Shown here in pieces: positions 57,069 to 64,000 of a stretch of 64,000 nucleotides of DNA. Below the pieces are notes generated by a model that worked only from the letters and a program-made list of their open reading frames with translations, ran no database searches and had not been told where the DNA came from. How positions within the stretch are numbered: position 1 is the first letter of the stretch; every line of letters starts with the position of its first letter. The stretch is taken from assembly GCF_003946205.1 (NCBI RefSeq), contig NZ_RHOS01000006.1, forward strand, positions 1 through 64,000, read 5' to 3'. Source of the stretch: Companilactobacillus keshanensis. Lineage in GTDB: Bacteria; Bacillota; Bacilli; Lactobacillales; Lactobacillaceae. Position numbers and translations under genes: made by a program.

Positions 57069-58979
57069 TTGATTTTATTACAAGCTCAGAGCATTACTAA
57101 AAACTTTGGAACTAAAAAACTCTTCGAAAATGTCAATTTTGAAGTTCAAGATAACAGTCGTATCGGCCTCGTAGGACGTAATGGCGTTGGTAAATCGACG
57201 CTTCTCAAGATCATTTCCGATCAAGAAAGTTATAGCGATGGAAACATTGCTCTCAAAAAAGATACTAATATCGGTTACTTAGCTCAGGATTCAGGTCTTG
57301 ATCGCGACAATATCATTTTCGATGAGATGGAAAAAATCTTTGATTATCTTAAGAAGCAAGAAAATCAGATGCACGAACTCGAGGCTAAACTAGCTGACAA
57401 TACAACCAAAGACTATGATCAAATTCTAAAACAATATGATCAATTACAAAACACTTTTCGACAAGAAAATGGTTATGGCTATCAATCTGAGATCCGTAGT
57501 GTCCTCAAAGGATTCGGCTTTGAAGAAGGCGTCTGGCATGACAAGATCTCTACTCTCTCAGGTGGTGAACGCTCACGTCTAGCTATGGCTAAAATGCTCT
57601 TAGAACATCATGATATTCTGTTACTTGACGAACCGACAAACCACTTAGATATCGATACAGTTGAGTGGTTAGAAGGTTATTTGAAGAACTATCGTGGTGC
57701 CCTGGTTATCATCTCTCATGACCAGTACTTCTTAGATAAAGTCGTTACAGAAATTGTTGAGATCAATCACCATTCTTCAAAACACTATTCTGGTAACTAT
57801 ACTTTCTACTTACAAGAAAAGAAAAAGAATCAACAAGTTGAGTGGAAGCATTACGAAGAACAACAGGCCGAGATCAAGAAGACGGAAGAATATATTCAAA
57901 AGAACATTGTCCGTGCTTCTACTACTAAGATGGCCCAAAGCCGTCGTAAAAAGCTGGAAAAGATGGATGTCATGGACCGTCCTGGTTCTGATCAAGCATC
58001 AGCACACTTCAGTTTCCAAATTGACAAAGAGAGTGGAAATGACGTTTTGTTGATTAAAGATGCTGCAATTGGCTACGATGATCACATCATGTCAGAGCCA
58101 ATAAATCTTGATGTCAAAAAAGGCGAACGAATTGGTATTATCGGGCCTAACGGAATTGGTAAATCTACCCTTCTAAAATCAATTCTAGATCAGATACCTT
58201 TGATCAAAGGTACTTACCAATTCGGTGCCAACGTTCAAGTAGGTTACTATGACCAGAATTTGACAAATTTGGACTCACGTAAAGATGTACTTCACGAGAT
58301 CTGGGATCTCCATCCACTACTTGATGAACAGATAATTCGTAACATTTTAGGATCATTTTTATTCAGTGGTGATGATGTTTTGAAACCAATATCTGGATTA
58401 TCTGGTGGTGAAAAGGCTCGACTTACTTTGACTAAGTTGTCAATGGAACACGATAATTTCTTAGTAATGGATGAACCAACTAACCATTTGGATATCGACA
58501 GTAAGGAAGTTTTGGAAGATGCCTTAAGCAATTTTGACGGAACCGTTCTCTTTGTATCACATGATCGTTACTTATTGAATACACTTGCCAATCGTATCGT
58601 CGATATCGGTGCTAATGGTAGCAAAATTTATCTTGGTGATTACGATTATTACTTGGAGAAAACGACTGCTACTCCAACTGAGGAAAGCGGTGTAAGCCAT
58701 AACGTCAGTGAAAAAAAGGTCGAGTACCAGCAATCTAAAGAACAACAAAAGCAAGAGAGAAAAATTCGTCGTCAAGTTGAACAATTAGAAAAAGAGATCT
58801 CTGAATTAGATGAGAAAAGTTCTGCTATTCAATTAGAAATGACTAAAGAAGAAAATCTTACTTCATACACTAAACTAGCCGACTTTCAAAAAGAATTAGA
58901 TGATAACAAGAAAAAACAAAGTGAGCTTGAAGATGAATGGACTGAAAAATCATTGGAGTTGGAAGATTTAGGTGAATAA
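57069..58979 (+). CDS. ABC-F family ATP-binding protein
   Basis: A soluble tandem-ABC protein of 636 residues, no membrane segment. First ABC: GRNGVGKSTLLKI (~residue 36), SGGERSRLAM, LLDEPTNHLDIDTVEW. Linker region (~residues 240-310) is Lys/Gln-rich, as in ABC-F translation factors. Second ABC: GPNGIGKSTLLKS (~residue 360), LSGGEKARLTL, VMDEPTNHLDIDSKEV. A C-terminal coiled coil spans ~residues 545-636. Such proteins act at the ribosome E site; this one is Uup/YdiF-like in plan, not a clear resistance type. The start is TTG after AAAGGGG. Confidence 0.92.
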   Translation: MILLQAQSITKNFGTKKLFENVNFEVQDNSRIGLVGRNGVGKSTLLKIISDQESYSDGNIALKKDTNIGYLAQDSGLDRDNIIFDEMEKIFDYLKKQENQMHELEAKLADNTTKDYDQILKQYDQLQNTFRQENGYGYQSEIRSVLKGFGFEEGVWHDKISTLSGGERSRLAMAKMLLEHHDILLLDEPTNHLDIDTVEWLEGYLKNYRGALVIISHDQYFLDKVVTEIVEINHHSSKHYSGNYTFYLQEKKKNQQVEWKHYEEQQAEIKKTEEYIQKNIVRASTTKMAQSRRKKLEKMDVMDRPGSDQASAHFSFQIDKESGNDVLLIKDAAIGYDDHIMSEPINLDVKKGERIGIIGPNGIGKSTLLKSILDQIPLIKGTYQFGANVQVGYYDQNLTNLDSRKDVLHEIWDLHPLLDEQIIRNILGSFLFSGDDVLKPISGLSGGEKARLTLTKLSMEHDNFLVMDEPTNHLDIDSKEVLEDALSNFDGTVLFVSHDRYLLNTLANRIVDIGANGSKIYLGDYDYYLEKTTATPTEESGVSHNVSEKKVEYQQSKEQQKQERKIRRQVEQLEKEISELDEKSSAIQLEMTKEENLTSYTKLADFQKELDDNKKKQSELEDEWTEKSLELEDLGE

Positions 58980-59036
58980 TTGTCTTTATCGAAGTAATTT
59001 GCTAATATTCTAAGAACAAACAACTTAGGAGATCAA

Positions 59037-59891
59037 ATGAAAAACAGACAAGAAAATTTCTTTATCCGCTTTTTCAAAGGTGTCATTATCGCCTTAGGTT
59101 TTATCTTACCTGGAGTTTCTGGTGGTGTTTTAGCAGCAATTTTAGGAATCTACGAACGATTACTCCACTTTATGGCTCATTTTAGAAAGAATTTCAAAAA
59201 GGACTTCATGTATTTTCTACCAGTTGGTATAGGTGGAATTGTAGGAATTGGTCTACTTTCTAAACCGTTAGAATTTCTTTTAGCACACTATCAAGTCATC
59301 GTATTATGGGGGTTTGCTGGAGCAATTATTGGAACCTTACCTGCTTTGATCAAAGAATCAACCTCACGTTCAAAACGAGATTTCTTCGATATTAGTTGGT
59401 TTTTCGCCATGTTGATTTTAGGGGGACTGTTCCTTTTCTTCATGAGCGAAATATTTGGAACTATCCCGGCTAATTTCTTTGGATTCGTGATTGCCGGAAT
59501 GTTGATTGCACTGGGTGTACTGGTCCCTGGACTTAGTCCTTCAAACTTACTATTGATTTTAGGATTGTACACACCCATGCTGACCGGGTTTAAAAACTTC
59601 GACATTATGGGAGTATTTTTACCAATTGCTGTTGGTGGTGTTATTTCTATGGCCCTATTCTCAAAGGGAATGGAATATCTGATCAAACACCATCATTCTC
59701 GGGTCTATCATTTCATTTTAGGAATAGTGGTTGCCAGTACAATTTTGATCCTTGTGCCAAACCCTAATTCAGAAGAAACAATTTCTTATGCCGGAATAAC
59801 TGGCATGACGATCATGCTTAGTGTTATTACCTTCATTCTCGGAATGCTATTAGGACTGTGGATGAGTAAATTAGAGGATAAATACAAATAA
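59037..59891 (+). CDS. DUF368 family membrane protein (polyprenyl-phosphate transporter type)
   Basis: A 284-residue polytopic protein with ~8 helices of the DUF368 family, with duplicated motifs: ALGFILPGVSGGVLAAILGIYERLL (~residue 17) and GMLIALGVLVPGLSPSNLLLILGLY (~residue 160). Members (PopT) were recently shown to recycle undecaprenyl phosphate across the membrane, which supports wall synthesis. It lies 57 bases after the ABC-F gene with its own ribosome site (TTAGGAG), and may share its transcript. Confidence 0.88.
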   Translation: MKNRQENFFIRFFKGVIIALGFILPGVSGGVLAAILGIYERLLHFMAHFRKNFKKDFMYFLPVGIGGIVGIGLLSKPLEFLLAHYQVIVLWGFAGAIIGTLPALIKESTSRSKRDFFDISWFFAMLILGGLFLFFMSEIFGTIPANFFGFVIAGMLIALGVLVPGLSPSNLLLILGLYTPMLTGFKNFDIMGVFLPIAVGGVISMALFSKGMEYLIKHHHSRVYHFILGIVVASTILILVPNPNSEETISYAGITGMTIMLSVITFILGMLLGLWMSKLEDKYK

Positions 59892-59951
59892 AGTATGGGA
59901 TAACTTTTAGTTTCCGGCCTTCCAACATCAAATTAGTATTCATTTCTGACA

Positions 59952-59995
59952 TAAATACCCCCCAGCAATTAAATATTGTTGAGGGGTATTTTTAA
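59952..59995. terminator. Terminator after the DUF368 gene
   Basis: AAATACCCCCCAGCAA pairs with TTGTTGAGGGGTATTT (near perfect), followed by T residues on the plus strand and a weaker tail on the minus strand. The 289-base stretch from 59892 to 60180 holds only this hairpin and a short unsupported frame. Confidence 0.85.
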
Positions 59996-60180
59996 TTTAA
60001 ACAACCCAATATGCTCGAGGTCATCTAACGTAGGAGCGTCATATTCAAGTATGATAGTAATTCTCATAAAATATGATAAATAAATTCTTTGTACATCAAA
60101 AGGAAATGGACCTGTTTCTAAGCATATAATCTTAGGTTGTTGTTTGATGAGAAAATCATACAACCAAACTCAATTATCTT

Positions 60181-61062
60181 TCAAAGTAAATTAGTCAAAT
60201 TTTGAGTAAAACTGTCGAATGCTCGTGACTCCCACATATTCTTTCTATGAACATAAACTGATGTTAATTTATCATCAGTAAATTTCGTTTGTATCACTTG
60301 CAATTGATTATTAGCCAATTCTGATTCAACAACAAACTTTGGTAGATACGCAACCCCTAGGTTACTAATTACACTTTGTTTGACCGCTTCAATGCTTCCA
60401 ATTTCTAGCATGTGAGTAAAGACGATATCTCGTGTGAGAATTTCTGCCGAAAATTTTTTGTGATAAATACTTTCTTTATCATCTGTAATAAGGGTTAAAT
60501 TTATCCGTTGGTGAGTCCTTTGCAAATTTATAGTTTTTGGATCCATTTGTGAACTCGCCACTAATACAAGTGAAAAATCACATAATCGATGAACAACAAG
60601 GCTATCACTGTAACCACCCACATCATAATGAATGCCCAAGTCGACCGTACCATCAGCAACCTTTTGAGGAATTGTAAAACAATTCGCCATTTGTAAACTA
60701 AGTTGGACATTTGGATTCTGATTATGAAACGCATTTAAAATTGGTTGCATTTTGTAAGTTAATAATGTATCGGGAACAGATATTTTTAATTCTCCAGATA
60801 AATCATTCTCAGATTTTCCGTAGTTTCTCATTTCATCAATTGTACCCAAAATACTGTCGATTAATGGAAGAATATCTTTGCCTGCTTTTGTAAGTACCAT
60901 TCTCCGCCCCACTTTTTCAAAAAGTTGTAGCGATAACTCTTGCTCTAATTGTTGAATTTGAAATGTGACCGTAGACTGAGCGTAATTTAATCTATTTGCT
61001 GCGGCTTGAAAACTCCCTGTTTCAGCAATTGTTCGAAGAGTTGTTAAAGTTTTAGTATCCAT
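60181..61062 (-). CDS. LysR family transcriptional regulator
   Basis: A 293-residue LysR regulator. The N-terminal HTH (LTTLRTIAETGSFQAAANRLNYAQSTVTFQIQQLEQ) is textbook, with a linker helix and a type 2 periplasmic-like effector domain from LKISVPDTLLTYKM (~residue 90). The ligand is unknown. The ATG at 61062 was chosen because AAGGAG lies 6 bases upstream; the frame runs six codons more. It is divergent from a GNAT gene, and the shared gap may hold its operator. Confidence 0.9.
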   Translation of the reverse strand: MDTKTLTTLRTIAETGSFQAAANRLNYAQSTVTFQIQQLEQELSLQLFEKVGRRMVLTKAGKDILPLIDSILGTIDEMRNYGKSENDLSGELKISVPDTLLTYKMQPILNAFHNQNPNVQLSLQMANCFTIPQKVADGTVDLGIHYDVGGYSDSLVVHRLCDFSLVLVASSQMDPKTINLQRTHQRINLTLITDDKESIYHKKFSAEILTRDIVFTHMLEIGSIEAVKQSVISNLGVAYLPKFVVESELANNQLQVIQTKFTDDKLTSVYVHRKNMWESRAFDSFTQNLTNLL

Positions 61063-61097
61063 ATTCTTCTCCTTTTTCAAAAATTTCTACCGAAACA

Positions 61098-61110
61098 TCG
61101 AAATATTCGA
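61098..61110. promoter_or_regulatory. Candidate LysR operator in the divergent gap
   Basis: TCGAAATATTCGA is an inverted repeat (TCGAA/TTCGA with three bases between) with the T-N11-A pattern of LysR sites. It lies 35 bases upstream of the LysR start. Confidence 0.35.
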
Positions 61111-61213
61111 ATTGTAAATGTTAATATTTCAATTAGACTGAATCGTTTATCAGAATTATTATAGAAAACAACATAATAAATGTCAATTTATGGAAAAAAT
61201 GGAGAATAGAAAT

Positions 61214-61696
61214 ATGGAAATCAAAATGTACTCACCAAAATATCGTAATCAAGTAATTGCATTAATTCTGTATCTACAAAACTTTGATAACAATGTCGAT
61301 TTATCTCTGGAGGAACAGCCAGATATGCAAGATATCACGAAATATTATTTACAAAACCAGGGTGGGTTTTGGATTGCAACAAACGATAATGATGATGTTA
61401 TTGGTACGATTGGATTACTTCAAGAGAACGAGGAATACGGTGTTTTGAAGAAATTCTTTGTTCATCAAGATTATCGTGGATCTAAAAATGGAATCTCTGC
61501 GAAATTATTTGATGCGTTAATTAGCTCAGCAAAGGAAAATCATTTACATCATATTTTATTAGATACACCTGAAGCCTGTCATCGGGCACATCATTTTTAT
61601 AAAAAGAACGGATTTGAAGAAATTGACAGAAATGATGTTCCAATTAAATATGATTATCCAGATCGTGATTCACTCTTTTTCATCAAAAATATTTAA
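61214..61696 (+). CDS. GNAT family N-acetyltransferase
   Basis: A 160-residue acetyltransferase. The GNAT core is visible: IGTIGLLQENEEYGVLKKFFVHQDYRGS (motif A with the acetyl-CoA loop), then HILLDTPEACHRAHHFYKKNGFEEI (motif B). The acceptor is unknown; the middle has no drug-specific signature. The ATG at 61214 was chosen since GGAG lies nine bases upstream; the frame opens eight codons earlier. It is divergent from the LysR gene, which may control it. Confidence 0.85.
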   Translation: MEIKMYSPKYRNQVIALILYLQNFDNNVDLSLEEQPDMQDITKYYLQNQGGFWIATNDNDDVIGTIGLLQENEEYGVLKKFFVHQDYRGSKNGISAKLFDALISSAKENHLHHILLDTPEACHRAHHFYKKNGFEEIDRNDVPIKYDYPDRDSLFFIKNI

Positions 61697-61700
61697 CACA

Positions 61701-61739
61701 AAAAATACCCCCAAAGTTGTTCTAACTTTTGGGGGATAT
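61701..61739 (-). terminator. Terminator after the MFS gene
   Basis: ATATCCCCCAAAAGTT pairs with AACTTTGGGGGTAT and is followed on the minus strand by six T residues, just past the stop at 61748. It may also stop GNAT transcripts weakly. Confidence 0.8.
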
Positions 61740-61747
61740 AGGTCATG

Positions 61748-63487
61748 TTACTTAATTTTATTAGGATCATTTTTGTAGATAAATACTCCAAGTAAACTAA
61801 TTAAAACTGCTGGCAATTCCCAAGAGTATAGAATCTTAAATGAATCTTTTAATTGTACCGTCAAATGATGCTTAATGTTGTGAGTTGCTGTTGAAATTTG
61901 ATCATTGATTTTAAGTACACTAGCATCAGCTTTTTGTTCAACTGTTTTATACATTATTAGTTTCATCGGTGCTGGTACGCTTACCCCAGCCATTTGCTTT
62001 TGTAATAGTAGCTTATTGTATGTTTCATTTACCAAAGTATTTTTTGCGGAATTAGTAATTGTCATAGTCTTGATTTTCTTATTACCATTACTAATTTGTG
62101 TACTTGATGAAACTAACTTGTTGTGAAGTTTATTATCTATCTTATTCTTAGTACCCTTTGCCACATCAATTTTTTGTACTTGGCGAACTGAATAATCGTA
62201 TGTATCTTGCTTAGCAGTAGTGATATTTCCATCTAGTAATGATAAGAATAAAGCAATTCCAATTACCGCACCAACATTTCTTAGAACATTCAAAACATTC
62301 TGTCCTGAGGTTAAGTCGGCACCCTGTAATTTATTAATTCCAAGTGATAATGCAGGACCAGCAATGCATCCCACGCCAATTCCAATCAAAATATCAATGA
62401 TATAAAGCTGCGACCAACTATTGTCAACGTTGATTTTACTTAGTAAATAGACTCCAACTGCTGTTGACAAGATTCCGACAGTCAAAGGTATTTTAACGTT
62501 TATTTTTTCAATAATATTAGTGGCGATTGGTGTGGCTACCAACATGGCGGCTGACATTGGTGTAATTAATAAACCGGCATGCAATTCTGACACACCCATT
62601 ATTTTCGTTAAGTATGTGGGCATGATACCTACAAAACTTGCCAAAAAAGTGAAGGATAATAATATCATAATCGTTGATGCAACAAAATTTCTATCTTTAA
62701 AAAGTGATAATGGAACAATAGGATCTGACGTGTGTTTGTCGTGGTAAATAAAAGCTACCAATGAAATCAATCCCGTCACGAATGTACCAATTGTTGTTGC
62801 ACTAGTCCAACCCCAATTTCTACCTTGAACTAATCCGAGAGTCATTAAAAATAGAGTCAAAGCTATCAACACTGCACCAATGATATCAATTTTTGAAGCT
62901 GAAACTTGTTCATTTTTCATTGATAATGTCGCTATATTTATTATTAATACAAGCACTACAACTGGTATATTGATAAGAAATACCCAATGCCAGCCCATGA
63001 ATTGTGCAACTAATCCACCAATAGAAGGTCCAAGTGCTGCTCCCATTGCTTGAGTTGCCGCAAAGATTGAGACTATTTTCCCACGTTGTTTCATGGTGCT
63101 ATGATGAAATTCAATAATCATACCAGAAGGCAACATAACTGCGGCACCAATACTTTGAATAGAGCGACCGATAATTAACATTGTCAAACTTTGAGACATT
63201 CCACTGACTATTGACCCAGCAGCAAACACAATAATTGCTGTATTTAGTAATTTAACATGACCAATTTTGTCTCCTAATCTACCAAACGGAATTAAAAATG
63301 AAGCAAATAATATTGTATATATATTTATTGCCCACGATAGATCCGATAATGATACGTTTAATCCCGATTGAATATCAGGAATTGTAATATTCATTATATT
63401 AGTATCTAGGATAACCATAAAGCCCGTTATTGTCATGGCCACCAATATTAGTTTTTCTTTAAACTTACCTGCATTCTCTGTATACAT
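61748..63487 (-). CDS. DHA2-type MFS multidrug efflux transporter (EmrB/QacA family)
   Basis: A 14-helix drug:H+ antiporter of 579 residues. Motif A/B-type features: LDTNIMNITIPDIQSGL (motif D1), FGRLGDKIGHVKLL (motif A, ~residue 70), and the motif C stretch AMGAALGPSIGGLV (~residue 145). Between the 13th and last helices, residues ~420-550 form a long Lys/Asn/Thr-rich extracytoplasmic segment, larger than in most EmrB relatives. A GGAGG ribosome site lies 7 bases before the ATG. It is divergent from a TetR gene, a usual efflux-pump arrangement. Confidence 0.92.
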   Translation of the reverse strand: MYTENAGKFKEKLILVAMTITGFMVILDTNIMNITIPDIQSGLNVSLSDLSWAINIYTILFASFLIPFGRLGDKIGHVKLLNTAIIVFAAGSIVSGMSQSLTMLIIGRSIQSIGAAVMLPSGMIIEFHHSTMKQRGKIVSIFAATQAMGAALGPSIGGLVAQFMGWHWVFLINIPVVVLVLIINIATLSMKNEQVSASKIDIIGAVLIALTLFLMTLGLVQGRNWGWTSATTIGTFVTGLISLVAFIYHDKHTSDPIVPLSLFKDRNFVASTIMILLSFTFLASFVGIMPTYLTKIMGVSELHAGLLITPMSAAMLVATPIATNIIEKINVKIPLTVGILSTAVGVYLLSKINVDNSWSQLYIIDILIGIGVGCIAGPALSLGINKLQGADLTSGQNVLNVLRNVGAVIGIALFLSLLDGNITTAKQDTYDYSVRQVQKIDVAKGTKNKIDNKLHNKLVSSSTQISNGNKKIKTMTITNSAKNTLVNETYNKLLLQKQMAGVSVPAPMKLIMYKTVEQKADASVLKINDQISTATHNIKHHLTVQLKDSFKILYSWELPAVLISLLGVFIYKNDPNKIK

Positions 63488-63542
63488 GTTTTAGCCTCCG
63501 TCGAGTCGAATTTAGTGTTACATTTGATTCAACCTGATACAC

Positions 63543-63570
63543 TTGTCTCAACTCGAGACCAATATAAAAT
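63543..63570 (+). promoter_or_regulatory. Candidate promoter and TetR operator between pump and regulator
   Basis: The palindrome GTCTCAACTCGAGAC (63545-63559) sits between a -35-like TTGTCT (63543-63548) and a -10-like TAAAAT (63565-63570), spacing 16. A repressor bound there would block the regulator's promoter and perhaps the divergent pump. Binding is inferred from position only. Confidence 0.45.
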
Positions 63571-63628
63571 AATTCATTCAAAACTACTATTTTTGAGGCT
63601 TATATTTTATGAATTGGAGATACTTGTA

Positions 63629-64000
63629 ATGGATAGAGACAAAACAGTTCAAAATGTAACAAGAATGCAAATTCAAACTAAGATATGGATCAAGGATGCA
63701 CTGCTTGAATTACTAAAAACTTACAATTTCAATGAAATAACGATAAAGCAAATAGTTCTAACCGCTGGAATTTCACGTCCCACTTTTTATCGGTTGTATA
63801 AATCAAAGAATGAAACACTAAAAGAGACTATAAACGATATTTGGTATAAATATTCTCAATCGGTTCACAATCTTGATCCGAAGTCATACAAACAATTACT
63901 ACTGTATGCTTTTGAATATTTCGGTAAAAATCATGATGATTTAAAAATTCTAATCGATTCCGATTTATCTAGTTATTTATCAAAAAGTGCCACTTCCATA
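63629..64000 (+). CDS. TetR family transcriptional regulator, cut by the window end
   Basis: The first 124 residues of a TetR regulator; the frame is still open at 64000. The N-terminal HTH reads ALLELLKTYNFNEITIKQIV with the recognition helix SRPTFYRLYKSKNETL, then the start of the ligand-binding domain. An ATG at 63629 has GGAGA 8 bases upstream. It is divergent from the MFS pump, so it is probably its local repressor. Confidence 0.85.
   Translation, partial: MDRDKTVQNVTRMQIQTKIWIKDALLELLKTYNFNEITIKQIVLTAGISRPTFYRLYKSKNETLKETINDIWYKYSQSVHNLDPKSYKQLLLYAFEYFGKNHDDLKILIDSDLSSYLSKSATSI

Noticed and set aside
59969-60163. A 64-codon minus-strand frame after the DUF368 gene
   Set aside because: No ribosome site, it runs through the terminator hairpin, and I recognise no homology.

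Overview
The window looks like a chromosomal segment of a low-GC Gram-positive bacterium of the family Lactobacillaceae. Supporting signs are the divergent ccpA/pepQ pair with a cre-like site between them, a PepV dipeptidase, T-box leaders on alaS and a trp operon, a CIRCE element before groES-groEL, and secreted proteins with SLAP-type surface repeats. The genus is not proven; a Companilactobacillus-like organism is my guess. Most genes lie on the minus strand, in long tightly packed operons.

Layout. 1-4.3 kb: minus-strand cluster of a DUF1461 membrane protein, a HAD phosphatase, YutD, a 5'-nucleotidase-type enzyme, a metallophosphoesterase and a small unknown protein. 4.4-10.5 kb: plus-strand glycerophosphodiesterase with a surface-binding tail, PepV, penicillin-binding protein 1A and a small membrane protein. 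10.5-12.8 kb: ccpA and divergent pepQ. 13-17.2 kb: YtxH-like and DUF948 proteins, RdgB, MurI, a DUF2507 protein, an unknown protein and thioredoxin. 17.2-24 kb: mutS2, cvpA, yrzB, ruvX, ireB and alaS with its T-box. 24.3-29.1 kb: trpDCFBA behind a second T-box; trpE and trpG are absent. 29.1-34 kb: DEAD-box helicase, NrnA, DinB and glucose-6-phosphate dehydrogenase. 34.2-44.1 kb: a DNA repair and tRNA modification run (ymdB-mutS-mutL-ruvA-ruvB-queA-tgt-yajC), split between queA and tgt by a palindromic repeat. 44.2-44.7 kb: a gene-free stretch with two related structured repeats. 44.7-49.6 kb: two paralogous SLAP-type secreted proteins, a PanE-like reductase, two paralogous DUF554 proteins and a MerR regulator. 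49.8-57 kb: groEL/groES, a CPBP protease, a second MerR regulator, a dicarboxylate/glutamate-type symporter, an alpha/beta hydrolase, manA and rex. 57-60 kb: an ABC-F ATPase and a DUF368 transporter. 60-64 kb: a more accessory-looking end with LysR and GNAT genes, a DHA2-type multidrug efflux pump and a divergent TetR regulator cut by the window end.

Most of the window is housekeeping: wall synthesis, carbon control, nucleotide sanitation, mismatch and Holliday-junction repair, queuosine tRNA modification, tryptophan synthesis, chaperonins. No CRISPR array, prophage, complete insertion sequence, rRNA or tRNA gene was seen, and no clearly new multi-gene system. The best second-look items are the palindromic intergenic repeats, the 16-codon ORF between the trp T-box and trpD in an operon lacking trpE/trpG, and the operator-like palindrome between the MFS pump and its TetR neighbour. 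Several CDS starts were moved downstream of the longest ORF where a ribosome binding site decided the case.
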